Counted from the first letter of the stretch, positions 1 through 6,075 are shown. The stretch: 6,303 nucleotides of DNA from JBNKFQ01 sp050289385 (GCA_050289385.1 JBNKFQ010000017.1:1-6303), one strand, 5' to 3'. Notes: a model not told the origin generated them from the sequence alone. Numbers and translations: made by a program.

Positions 1-1337
1 CGCAGCAGCGACACCGGTTTGCGAATGCCGTCAGCCGCCAGCACAAGGTAAGCCTGAGCGAGTTGCAAGGGAGACACCGTAAGCCCATACCCAAAAGCAT
101 AGGAAGCACGCTCTACCGCACGCCAACGACGGTGTTCCGGCAACACACCGGGCGTTTCACCGGGAAAACCTGTGCCCATGCCCTGCCCCAGACCAACCCG
201 GTAGTAAACGTCTCGCACGTGATCGGGATCAAGCTCCATGGCTACCTTTACCATACCCACCTGACTCGATTTGGTAAGAATGCGGGTAACATTCAACAAG
301 CCATAATTACGCGGGTCCTGATACATTTTGCGGCCCAGCGTCATATACCCCGGAGTGGTGTCTACCGGCGTAGTCGGCGTGAATTTGCCGCTTTCAAGCG
401 CGGCTACCATAGCCAGCGGCTTCATGGTTGAGCCCGGCTCCAGCATGTCGGTGATCGCGCGATTGCGCAGAGCACCATTATTTAGTCCGTGCCGAGTGTT
501 TGGGTTAAAGGATGGCTGATTGGCTATCGCCAATACTTCGCCAGTGCTGACATCAAGCATAACTACCGAACCGGACGACGCCTGGAATTCACGAACGGCT
601 TCTTTCAACTCTCGATACGCGAGGTATTGCAGGCGCATATCAATGCTGAGTGCGAGGCTTTTACCGGGTTTCTCCCGACGCACCAAACCCAACTCCTTAA
701 TAACGTGCCCCTTGAGATCTTTTACAACACGCTTGGCACCCGCTGCCCCCGCAAGATGCTGATCAAAGGACAACTCAATCCCTTCCTGACCTCGATCATC
801 CACATTGGTGACACCCACCAGTTGAGCAGCAACTTCTCCGGCGGGATAAAAACGTTTGTATTCACGGCGAGTAAAAACTCCCGGTACTTTCAGGGCCATT
901 ATTCGCTCGGCTTCTTCCGGGGCGACCTGGCGCGCCAAAAACATAAACTCCTTGCGGGAGTAGCGACCGATACGCTCCTGCATTTGCGGCAGGGGCACCC
1001 CGAGCTGCACGGCCAACGGCATCAAAACGCTGGCCTCGGTGGGCAGTATTTGCGGATTGGCCCAGATAGTAACCACCGGGGTACTGACCGCCAATGGCTC
1101 ACCACGCCTGTCGGTGATCACACCGCGATTGGCAGGTATTGGCTCTTCTCGCACGGTGCGTGCATTGCCCTGGTCCTGCAAAAATTCATAACCCTGCGCC
1201 TTGCCTTGCAGCACTTGCAAACCCGCAATGTGCCAAACAAGTAACAACGGCAAGACAAATAACACCAATACCACAGCGGCAAATCGCCAGCGTGCTATGG
1301 CAAGTTTTTTTGTCTTGTTGCCGGGATTTCGGGTCAT
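1..1337 (-). CDS. ftsI: Peptidoglycan D,D-transpeptidase FtsI (PBP3), C-terminus cut by window edge
   Basis: Septal class B penicillin-binding protein: it cross-links peptidoglycan at the division site, anchored in the inner membrane with a periplasmic catalytic domain. The window holds the first 445 codons; E. coli FtsI is 588 aa, so the KTG motif lies outside. Visible in order: a basic N-terminus, one membrane anchor at about residues 18-38, and the non-catalytic domain signature PANRGVITDRRGEPLA (68-83). The transpeptidase domain has the SxxK motif in EPGSTMKP with nucleophile Ser303 (E. coli Ser307). The second motif reads KSSQVG at 356-361, with Gln359 where the family normally has Asn. 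The start is the ATG at 1337, which overlaps the ftsL stop as ATGA and so implies translational coupling. Identity is certain; the SSQ change is discussed as a finding. Confidence 0.97.
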   Translation of the reverse strand, partial: MTRNPGNKTKKLAIARWRFAAVVLVLFVLPLLLVWHIAGLQVLQGKAQGYEFLQDQGNARTVREEPIPANRGVITDRRGEPLAVSTPVVTIWANPQILPTEASVLMPLAVQLGVPLPQMQERIGRYSRKEFMFLARQVAPEEAERIMALKVPGVFTRREYKRFYPAGEVAAQLVGVTNVDDRGQEGIELSFDQHLAGAAGAKRVVKDLKGHVIKELGLVRREKPGKSLALSIDMRLQYLAYRELKEAVREFQASSGSVVMLDVSTGEVLAIANQPSFNPNTRHGLNNGALRNRAITDMLEPGSTMKPLAMVAALESGKFTPTTPVDTTPGYMTLGRKMYQDPRNYGLLNVTRILTKSSQVGMVKVAMELDPDHVRDVYYRVGLGQGMGTGFPGETPGVLPEHRRWRAVERASYAFGYGLTVSPLQLAQAYLVLAADGIRKPVSLL

Positions 1338-1615
1338 TGCTTCACCACCACAATTTCATCTGGTGTGGGACTGCGCATATTGAGCTTTTCACGCGCGATC
1401 TGTTCGATACTTCCCAGTGAGGCAAGCGCACTCTGCTCAAGCAGATATTGCCCCCATTCCACCTGCAGACGATTTGACTCGCGTTCGAGCAGGGCAAGCT
1501 CAGCGTAGAGCGTGCGACAATTATTGCTGACGTAGACAACTGCCAGTGCAGAGACGACAACCCCGATCCAAACCGAGGCAATGGTCCACACCATTTGTCT
1601 GTTTGTCATACGCAT
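1334..1615 (-). CDS. ftsL: Cell division protein FtsL
   Basis: Small bitopic divisome protein that, with FtsB and FtsQ, scaffolds and activates the FtsWI septal synthase. The 93-aa product has the expected layout: a short cytoplasmic tail (1-8), one transmembrane helix (about 9-29), and a periplasmic segment rich in heptad-spaced leucines (about 33-65) ending in IEQIAREKLNMRSPTPDEIV, the conserved FtsL tail. E. coli FtsL is 121 aa with a longer cytoplasmic tail; 90-100 aa is usual in pseudomonad-like relatives. It lies 65 nt after rsmH and its stop overlaps the ftsI start (ATGA). The ATG at 1615 is chosen, with an AAGGG about 12 nt upstream; a second ATG two codons later is an alternative. 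The call rests on topology, tail and position between rsmH and ftsI. Confidence 0.93.
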   Translation of the reverse strand: MRMTNRQMVWTIASVWIGVVVSALAVVYVSNNCRTLYAELALLERESNRLQVEWGQYLLEQSALASLGSIEQIAREKLNMRSPTPDEIVVVKQ

Positions 1616-1680
1616 CGCTTGCCGTACCCTTTATTGAAAACAACACCATTCATCACGACAGTTCACTTTCTCCACACTTG

Positions 1681-2616
1681 TCAGGCAATTTTTTCTGCCA
1701 CTCTCATAATGGCGCTGCGCGAGCGAACATTACTGGCGGTCTCAATTTCAGTCGGTCGCACCGGTTTGCCAATTGACTTCAACCGCCTCAGTGTTTGATC
1801 GTCCCGAACCGGCACACCACGTGGCAGTTGTGGTCCTCGCTCCTGTTCGCGAATGAAGCGTTTGGCAATACGATCTTCCAGCGAATGAAAGCTGATGGTT
1901 ACCAACCGACCACCAACAGCCAGCACATCAATAACGTCTGCCAGCAACTGCTGCAGATCATCCAACTCATGGTTGATATAAATACGAATCGCCTGAAAAG
2001 CTCGCGTTGCCGGATGCTTGCCTTTCTCCCAGGCCGGGTTGGCTGCCGCGACTATTTCTGCCAATTGTCTGGTGCGGGTGATCGAACGCTGCTGCCGCTG
2101 TTCAACAATGGCACGCGCCATGCGGCGAGCGAATCGCTCTTCGCCATATTCCCTGATCACTCGTGCAATTTCCTGTTCGGATTCACGCGCCAGCCATTCA
2201 GCGGCACTTTCGCCTTCATCGGGGTTCATCCGCATATCAAGAGGGCCATCGCGCAAAAAACTGAAACCGCGCGCATCGTCATCAAGTTGCGGCGATGAAA
2301 CACCCAGGTCAACCAGTACCCCGGCCACTTTTCCTGTCTGCCCCATATCTGCCGCTTTACGCGCCAGGCAAGCGAAGGAGTTGTGCACAATGCGAAAACG
2401 CTTGTCGTCGGCAAACCTTTGCTTGCCACATGCGACAGCGTCGGGATCCTTGTCAAAAGCAAGCACTCTTCCCTGTGATGACAATCGGGCGAGAATAGCG
2501 GCGGTATGACCACCGCGACCAAAGGTGCCGTCCACATAAAAACCGTCGGGGTCGGTGACCAGCGCATCAGCCGCTGCGTCGAGAAGTACCGTTGTATGAT
2601 CTTCCTGACTTTGCAT
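1681..2616 (-). CDS. rsmH: 16S rRNA (cytosine-1402-N4)-methyltransferase RsmH (MraW)
   Basis: Transfers a methyl group from SAM to N4 of C1402 in 16S rRNA, fine-tuning the ribosomal P site in the cytoplasm. The 311-aa product (E. coli 313 aa) shows the family signatures: SAM-binding DGTFGRGGHT (29-38), AFDKDPDA after the second strand (53-60), VDLGVSSPQLDD (102-113), DGPLDMRM (123-130), YGEERFARRMARAI (157-170), HPATRAFQAIRIYINHEL (201-218) and SFHSLEDRIAKRFI (242-255). The ATG at 2616 is preferred because GGGGAG sits 7 nt upstream; an in-frame GTG at 2634 would add six residues and place that Shine-Dalgarno inside the gene. The gap to the mraZ stop is 20 nt, consistent with one transcript. 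The gene appears intact. Confidence 0.98.
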   Translation of the reverse strand: MQSQEDHTTVLLDAAADALVTDPDGFYVDGTFGRGGHTAAILARLSSQGRVLAFDKDPDAVACGKQRFADDKRFRIVHNSFACLARKAADMGQTGKVAGVLVDLGVSSPQLDDDARGFSFLRDGPLDMRMNPDEGESAAEWLARESEQEIARVIREYGEERFARRMARAIVEQRQQRSITRTRQLAEIVAAANPAWEKGKHPATRAFQAIRIYINHELDDLQQLLADVIDVLAVGGRLVTISFHSLEDRIAKRFIREQERGPQLPRGVPVRDDQTLRRLKSIGKPVRPTEIETASNVRSRSAIMRVAEKIA

Positions 2617-2636
2617 ACCTGTGCTCCCCGGCACCG

Positions 2637-3092
2637 TTATAAAGACAGGGTCAACATCTCGTCCGGGATTGCCTCTTCATCGGCAGTCTCGGCGAGCCAG
2701 GCCTCGCGCTGTACGTCCCAGCATTCCTCGCTCCACAACTCAAGGCGGTGACTCTGGCCAACCAGCATCACTTTTTTGTCAATTTGAGCGTGTTTGCGCA
2801 ACTCGGGAGGAATCAGGATTCGGCCACTGCCGTCGAGTTCCAGCTCACGAGCATGGCCGATCAGTAATCTCTGCAATTTACGAGAGGCCGGATTAAACGT
2901 CGGCAGACGGGCAATTTGAGTTTCGATTTTTTCCCATTCAGGCAAAGGATATAGCAACAGGCATTGATCGTGGATATCAATAGTGACGATTAAACGACCT
3001 TCACATAGAGACGCCAGCAAGTCGCGATACCGCACTGGTATCGCCATACGCCCTTTGGCATCCATATTGATTTCGTTATTTCCGCGAAACAC
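2637..3092 (-). CDS. mraZ: Transcriptional regulator MraZ
   Basis: First gene of the dcw operon. MraZ is a ring-forming DNA-binding protein with two AbrB-like (SpoVT/MraZ fold) half-domains, and in E. coli it represses its own operon. The 151-aa product (E. coli 152 aa) carries the paired DxxGR motifs: DAKGRMAIP (11-19) in the first repeat and DGSGRILIPPELR (87-99) in the second. The GTG at 3092 is chosen because MFRGNNEI matches the conserved MraZ N-terminus and GGGA lies about 7 nt upstream. A longer reading from a GTG at 3155 would add 21 non-conserved residues and translate the operator. Its binding boxes and a sigma70-type promoter lie directly upstream, which supports autoregulation. 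Confidence 0.97.
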   Translation of the reverse strand: MFRGNNEINMDAKGRMAIPVRYRDLLASLCEGRLIVTIDIHDQCLLLYPLPEWEKIETQIARLPTFNPASRKLQRLLIGHARELELDGSGRILIPPELRKHAQIDKKVMLVGQSHRLELWSEECWDVQREAWLAETADEEAIPDEMLTLSL

Positions 3093-3100
3093 CCTTTTGT

Positions 3101-3155
3101 CCCACTTTGTTGCTGTTTTGGGGATAAAAATCCACGATTTCCCACCAAGCCCCAC
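3101..3155 (-). promoter_or_regulatory. MraZ operator: four GTGG boxes in 10-bp register
   Basis: Read on the minus strand, GTGGG (3151-3155), GTGGG (3141-3145) and GTGGA (3131-3135) are separated by exactly 5 nt. A fourth GTGGG (3101-3105) lies three further 10-bp steps away, in the same register, and overlaps the presumed Shine-Dalgarno of mraZ. E. coli MraZ is known to bind TGGGN direct repeats with 5-nt spacers upstream of its gene, so the three close boxes match the described operator. The assignment of the fourth, separated box is inference. The cluster begins just at the predicted transcription start, so bound MraZ could block initiation or early elongation. Confidence 0.85.
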
Positions 3156-3163
3156 ATTCCGAC

Positions 3164-3191
3164 ACTATATGTCGATTCAATGGGAAGTCAA
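3164..3191 (-). promoter_or_regulatory. Predicted sigma70-type promoter of the mraZ operon
   Basis: On the minus strand a -35 box TTGACT (3191-3186, five of six consensus matches) and a -10 box TATAGT (3169-3164, five of six) are separated by 16 bp. Transcription would start near 3157, immediately before the MraZ boxes and about 65 nt upstream of the mraZ GTG. This is the best promoter-like sequence I found in the intergenic region. It is predicted from sequence only. Confidence 0.75.
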
Positions 3192-3463
3192 GGAAACAAA
3201 ACAGTAAAAAAGCAAAAGAATGTCGTTAAAATCCGAGAACTTACGGCGATCTTACCTGAAGTGAACTTACGCAGGGAATCAATACTCAAATAAAAACAGG
3301 GCAATAACATCGCAACTTAAAGCTCTGCTTTAGAATTGATTCCTTTTTGGACTATGAAATTAAAATTTTAGATGAAAAAATGTTGAAAATGGTTGTTTTT
3401 TGATCAATTTTGTTTTTGCGTAAATTGTGGGTGAATATCTGTATTTGGTTTGTTTTTTTTGGG
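3192..3463. other. AT-rich intergenic stretch without a gene
   Basis: No convincing open reading frame occurs here on either strand. The stretch is rich in A and T runs. It holds a 15-bp inverted repeat TAAAGC-TCT-GCTTTA (3318-3332) and two copies of GAACTTACG (3237-3245 and 3263-3271, 26 bp apart). Either could be a regulator site upstream of the mraZ promoter, but I recognise neither as a known operator. At its left-arm border is a T8G9 homopolymer pair (3453-3469). Confidence 0.6.
3318..3332. repeat. 15-bp perfect inverted repeat TAAAGC-TCT-GCTTTA
   Basis: Six-bp arms flank a 3-nt centre about 130 bp upstream of the predicted -35 box of the mraZ operon. It may be a dimeric regulator site or a short hairpin. 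No adjacent T-run makes it a convincing terminator, and chance occurrence in AT-rich DNA cannot be excluded. Confidence 0.35.
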
Positions 3464-3757
3464 GGGGGGTGTTTCGCCCCTCTGGTTGGGTGTGCCGCCT
3501 GCGGCGGGTCTGGTTCCCCGCTCCGGGGGCGAGTCACTTTATTTTTGCGGCCCCAAAAATAAAGTAACCAAACAAAAAGGGGCTGGCTCCTCCACAAGCA
3601 GAGAGGTCACTGCTAGTGAGCTGACTCCGCTGCCACCGCAAACGGGTGGGCCGCATCATCGCGAGAATCCACAGTACTCAATGTCTGAACCTCGGTAGCC
3701 CCGAGAGTCCGTCACTGCCCCGGCAGGACCCCACACGCAAGTGTGCGCCCATGGCGA
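3464..3757 (+). repeat. Left copy of a ~290-bp hairpin-rich repeat
   Basis: This copy aligns, in reverse complement, with 3931-4221. The outer 77 bp (3464-3540) are identical to the partner. An inner block 3615-3660 matches with one mismatch in 46 bp, and the inner end 3729-3757 also matches closely, while the parts between are diverged. The 77-bp block holds a series of small hairpins: GGGG/CCCC around 3466-3480, GCCGC/GCGGC at 3494-3505 and CCCCG/CGGGG at 3516-3528. A 12-bp stem at 3536-3565 follows. No transposase is present, so this is a non-autonomous, MITE-like or REP-like dispersed repeat rather than an IS. Family name and genome copy number cannot be read from one window. Confidence 0.85.
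3536..3565. repeat. Stem-loop of the left repeat copy (12-bp stem)
   Basis: ACTTTATTTTTG (3536-3547) pairs perfectly with CAAAAATAAAGT (3554-3565) across a 6-nt loop. The partner arm carries a stem of different sequence at the same place, so the fold rather than the sequence appears to be maintained. Confidence 0.85.
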
Positions 3758-3930
3758 TTTAATTCGGCACAAACCCTACCGAAGGTGCAAATAAAAGAAA
3801 GATAGAAGACGGTTGTTTTATCGTCTCATCATGGCCAGATGGCCCGGCTCATCCAGGGTTAATTTACTTATTTTGCTTTTACCTTTTTGTTTTGCTTTTC
3901 TCACTGCCTTTCCAGTTTGGCAGCGGACTC
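3758..3930. other. Spacer between the two inverted repeat copies
   Basis: About 170 bp, AT-rich on its right side with pyrimidine runs near 3870-3900. No gene, RNA or promoter is recognisable. The two inner edges may retain very weak residual similarity to one another, which would mean the original repeat was longer than the arms given here. Short reading frames crossing it have no recognisable protein features. Confidence 0.6.
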
Positions 3931-4221
3931 TTCGCCATGGGCGCACACTTGCGGTGGGGTATTGCCGTGGCAATGACGGGTTCTCGGGACTACTGAAGCT
4001 TTTGATGAGAGCAGGCTTGATTCTAGAGATGATGCGGCCCACCCGTTTGCGGTGGCAGCGGAGTTAGCTCACTGGCAGTGGTCTATCAGTTTACTCAGAA
4101 GCCAGGCACTTTCTTTTGGTTACTTTTCTTTGTGCCAGCAAAGAAAAGTGACTCGCCCCCGGAGCGGGGAACCAGACCCGCCGCAGGCGGCACACCCAAC
4201 CAGAGGGGCGAAACACCCCCC
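3931..4221 (-). repeat. Right copy of the ~290-bp hairpin-rich repeat, inverted
   Basis: This is the reverse-complement partner of 3464-3757, with the 77-bp identical block at 4145-4221. The block's last base is the G of the TAG stop of the ATP-grasp gene, so the repeat abuts that gene exactly. Its conserved inner block is 4028-4073 and its inner end is near 3931-3958. The hairpins are the same as in the left copy, except that the long stem has changed in sequence but not in pairing. It could act as a 3' structural element for the upstream mRNA, but no U-tract of an intrinsic terminator follows the hairpins. Confidence 0.85.
4122..4149. repeat. Stem-loop of the right repeat copy (11-bp stem)
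   Basis: ACTTTTCTTTG (4122-4132) pairs perfectly with CAAAGAAAAGT (4139-4149) across a 6-nt loop; G-T wobbles and two further pairs could extend it. It is positionally equivalent to the left-arm stem at 3536-3565, with compensating changes on both sides. Confidence 0.85.
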
Positions 4222-5231
4222 TAACCACCAACAATCAAATCCCTCACCGCCCCTCTCAGTTCCATAACCAAAGGCTCAAGATAACGAAACTCGTCGTTGC
4301 GCCCGTAATCCTGCTCCAACAGATTCATACAGGCATTCGCTTCATACAAAACAATATCGCCATTCTCAGTCAATGCGCAATCCATTCCCCACACATCCAG
4401 GCCAATGCGACGATTCATTTCCGTCAATACCTGTTTTTGTTGCACAGAAAGCCCGTCATGGAAGTTTTCCAAAAACTCCCGTTCTTGCAGGCGCGCCTTG
4501 CTGCTTTCGGACATATAACCCGTTCGCGATTCAGAGTGGATAGCCCAATCTTTACTTACAATGCAATGGCGGGGATAGTAACGACCATTCACAAAAGCTA
4601 TTCGCACCTTTTGAAACAAATTGTCAGTTGCCTTCCTCTCTATGTATTCTATAAGCAACAGCTCTCTGGACTCGTAAATATCCCGGGAAATCAGTTCAAG
4701 TTCAGATTCATTGTGAACCAGCGTCATCTCCTTTCCACCATGGATACCAGCAACGCGAATAATCAGGGGATACCCAAGTTTTTTTTGGGAAATTATTTTC
4801 GCTATTTGAGCCGGGCACACCGCTCGGATCGAATAGATCCGCGGCACAGTCAGTCCGGGAATTCCCTTAAATAACTCCGGCGCATATTTTCTGGCGGTTT
4901 TGCGGACATGACGGGGGTGGTTTAACACTCTGCCAATGGATACATGGCTCGCAACCCGCTCACTACTGTCCAGAGAAGCCTTGCAAGAATCAGCATCTCC
5001 CACCAAATTGAACAGGTTTACCCTGGAAGAACCCTCTATCTTTATGCGCTTATGGTAACCCGCTATAAATACCGTACTATTTTTTATGATCTCTTCATCT
5101 TTCTGTGCCAGAGAACTGATTGGCAGGCAACCTTCTACATGAATTTTTTTTTGGTACTCATTTTCACTCAAAAGCGTCAAGCCCTTGTAATGAGCATCGC
5201 TGGCTCCCAGGAAAAAGATCGTGTGTTTCAT
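4221..5231 (-). CDS. ATP-grasp ligase-like protein, substrate unknown
   Basis: ATP-grasp enzymes join a carboxylate to an amine, thiol or hydroxyl through an acyl-phosphate. This 336-aa protein has an N-terminal alpha/beta region starting MKHTIFFLGASD, a linker RVLNHPRHVRKT (101-112) followed by GIPGLTVPRIY (123-133), and an ATP-grasp core. The core shows GYPLIIRVAGIHGGKEMTLV (153-172) with a glycine-rich loop, LLIEYIE (192-198) as hinge, and VRIAFVNGRYYPRH (209-222). A metal-binding tail follows, with MDCALTENGDIVLYEANA (283-300) supplying Asp284, Glu297 and Asn299. It resembles RimK/glutathione-synthetase-type ligases. The usual ATP-contacting Lys in the first motif appears as Arg159. The ATG at 5231 is preferred over an upstream in-frame TTG at 5249. 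It follows the methyltransferase by 18 nt, so the two are probably co-transcribed. Fold assignment is secure; the reaction is unknown. Confidence 0.85.
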   Translation of the reverse strand: MKHTIFFLGASDAHYKGLTLLSENEYQKKIHVEGCLPISSLAQKDEEIIKNSTVFIAGYHKRIKIEGSSRVNLFNLVGDADSCKASLDSSERVASHVSIGRVLNHPRHVRKTARKYAPELFKGIPGLTVPRIYSIRAVCPAQIAKIISQKKLGYPLIIRVAGIHGGKEMTLVHNESELELISRDIYESRELLLIEYIERKATDNLFQKVRIAFVNGRYYPRHCIVSKDWAIHSESRTGYMSESSKARLQEREFLENFHDGLSVQQKQVLTEMNRRIGLDVWGMDCALTENGDIVLYEANACMNLLEQDYGRNDEFRYLEPLVMELRGAVRDLIVGG

Positions 5232-5249
5232 GGTAATACGTCGCCGCAA

Positions 5250-6002
5250 TTATCGAGATGCCAAATAGCACAATAGTTGCCAATTGAGCTGCACAGTGTT
5301 GGGGCCAACCGAGTATTGCAAATATTTTTCAATACCGGCCAACACTTCTTCGTCATTGGCGTAAACCAATCCAAAAAGCAATTTAACATATTTAATCATG
5401 CTCGCTATCGAGTCAAACTCCCAGTGATAGCTCAACCGCTCACATTTGATTGATCGAAATCCCGCCGTTTGCAGCTGATCCGAAGTGGTACTGTCAAACC
5501 AGAGCCCCTGATGACCGGTCACAGAATAGCGATCGACAACATCATCCAGAAATCGGGCAACCCTGGAATTTTCCTGTACGTCCACCAGGCAGGCCAAACC
5601 GCCTGTTTTAAGAATTCGACACATCTCGGAAAACAGAATCGGCTTATCTTCCACATGGTGCAGGCCAGCAATTGAAATTAAACGGTCTGCCATTTGATCC
5701 ATTAACGGAATGCGATTATCAGAAAACAGCAGACCATGACAACCTCTTCTCTGTTGGCAAAAATCTGCGAACACACGCGACGACTCCAGACAATACAGCT
5801 TTACATCTTCTGGCAAATACCGTTGCAGGTATCCTCCTCCCGACGGTATATCAACCAGCACGTGCCCTGACTGCACACCACAGAGATTCAACGGTAGAAT
5901 AAATTCAAGATTTCTGGCGTCGGGGTATTTTTCCATCGCCTGATGGTATTGCGCACCCCTTTCATCAAAAATTTCGTGGTAGTCTGAAAGAATGACAGCC
6001 AC
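5250..6002 (-). CDS. Class I SAM-dependent methyltransferase, substrate unknown
   Basis: The 250-aa cytosolic-looking protein has no signal peptide or membrane segment. It has a Rossmann-type SAM-binding core: motif I VLVDIPSGGGYLQRYL (48-63), an acidic residue after the second strand in LYCLESS (Glu73), ADRLISIAGLHHVEDKP (105-121) as motif II region, and CRILKTGGLACLVDV (128-142) as motif III. This matches the Methyltransf_11-type fold, with the unusual Pro-Ser in motif I in place of the more common Gly-Cys. The C-terminal 100 residues, which should set substrate specificity, match nothing I recognise. GTG at 6002 is the start because AAGGGAG lies 6 nt upstream, a strong site. It is the first gene of a probable two-gene unit with the ATP-grasp ligase and lies about 90 nt after the rnpB 3' end. 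Confidence 0.85.
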   Translation of the reverse strand: MAVILSDYHEIFDERGAQYHQAMEKYPDARNLEFILPLNLCGVQSGHVLVDIPSGGGYLQRYLPEDVKLYCLESSRVFADFCQQRRGCHGLLFSDNRIPLMDQMADRLISIAGLHHVEDKPILFSEMCRILKTGGLACLVDVQENSRVARFLDDVVDRYSVTGHQGLWFDSTTSDQLQTAGFRSIKCERLSYHWEFDSIASMIKYVKLLFGLVYANDEEVLAGIEKYLQYSVGPNTVQLNWQLLCYLASR

Positions 6003-6005
6003 TTG

Positions 6006-6020
6006 CTGCTCCCTTGCTCC
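6006..6020 (-). promoter_or_regulatory. Tandem Shine-Dalgarno motifs for the methyltransferase
   Basis: On the minus strand AGGGGAG and AAGGGAG follow one another just ahead of the GTG at 6002, the second 6 nt from the start. This fixes the GTG as the start codon and suggests efficient translation despite the non-ATG start. Confidence 0.7.
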
Positions 6021-6045
6021 CCTTCAACACTTATTGCTCTTCAAC

Positions 6046-6075
6046 AATAGTGCCCCAAAAAATAGTGCCCCAAAA
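6046..6075 (+). repeat. Perfect 15-bp tandem duplication after rnpB
   Basis: The unit AATAGTGCCCCAAAA occurs twice back to back (6046-6060 and 6061-6075), between the rnpB 3' end and the methyltransferase. It looks like a recent slippage or duplication event. No function is evident; it lies where a terminator for rnpB or a promoter for the downstream pair might be expected. Confidence 0.8.

Noticed and set aside
489..1244. 251-codon open frame on the plus strand opposite ftsI
   Set aside because: It is fully antisense to a clearly recognised gene, has no domain-like features, and arises from the complement of ftsI codons.
2617..2634. Upstream GTG start for RsmH
   Set aside because: The GGGGAG ribosome-binding site lies between this GTG and the ATG at 2616, favouring the ATG.
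3093..3155. N-terminal extension of MraZ by 21 residues from a GTG at 3155
   Set aside because: The extra residues are not MraZ-like, the start would sit at the predicted transcription start, and the region is occupied by MraZ boxes.
3453..3469. T8G9 run as an intrinsic terminator
   Set aside because: On neither strand do the T residues follow the GC hairpin in the order a terminator needs. The run may also be prone to length error.
3450..3698. Short frames through the repeat arms, including one with a VTRPRSGEPDPPQAAHPT stretch seen in both arms (also at 4052-4267 and 3352-3597)
   Set aside because: The shared peptide comes from the identical 77-bp DNA block. The frames diverge outside it, and the selection seen is on base pairing rather than on codons.
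3464..4221. CRISPR array or insertion sequence
   Set aside because: There are no regularly spaced short direct repeats with unique spacers and no transposase frame; the structure is two long inverted copies.
5232..5249. Upstream TTG start for the ATP-grasp protein
   Set aside because: It would begin directly after the methyltransferase stop and add MRRRIT ahead of a natural MKHTIFFLG start. The ATG is likelier, though its ribosome-binding site is weak.
4221..6002. Graspetide (omega-ester peptide) biosynthesis cluster
   Set aside because: The ATP-grasp plus methyltransferase pairing is suggestive, but no precursor peptide frame with a repeated acid/Ser/Thr core is visible within the window and the ligase does not show features specific to that class.
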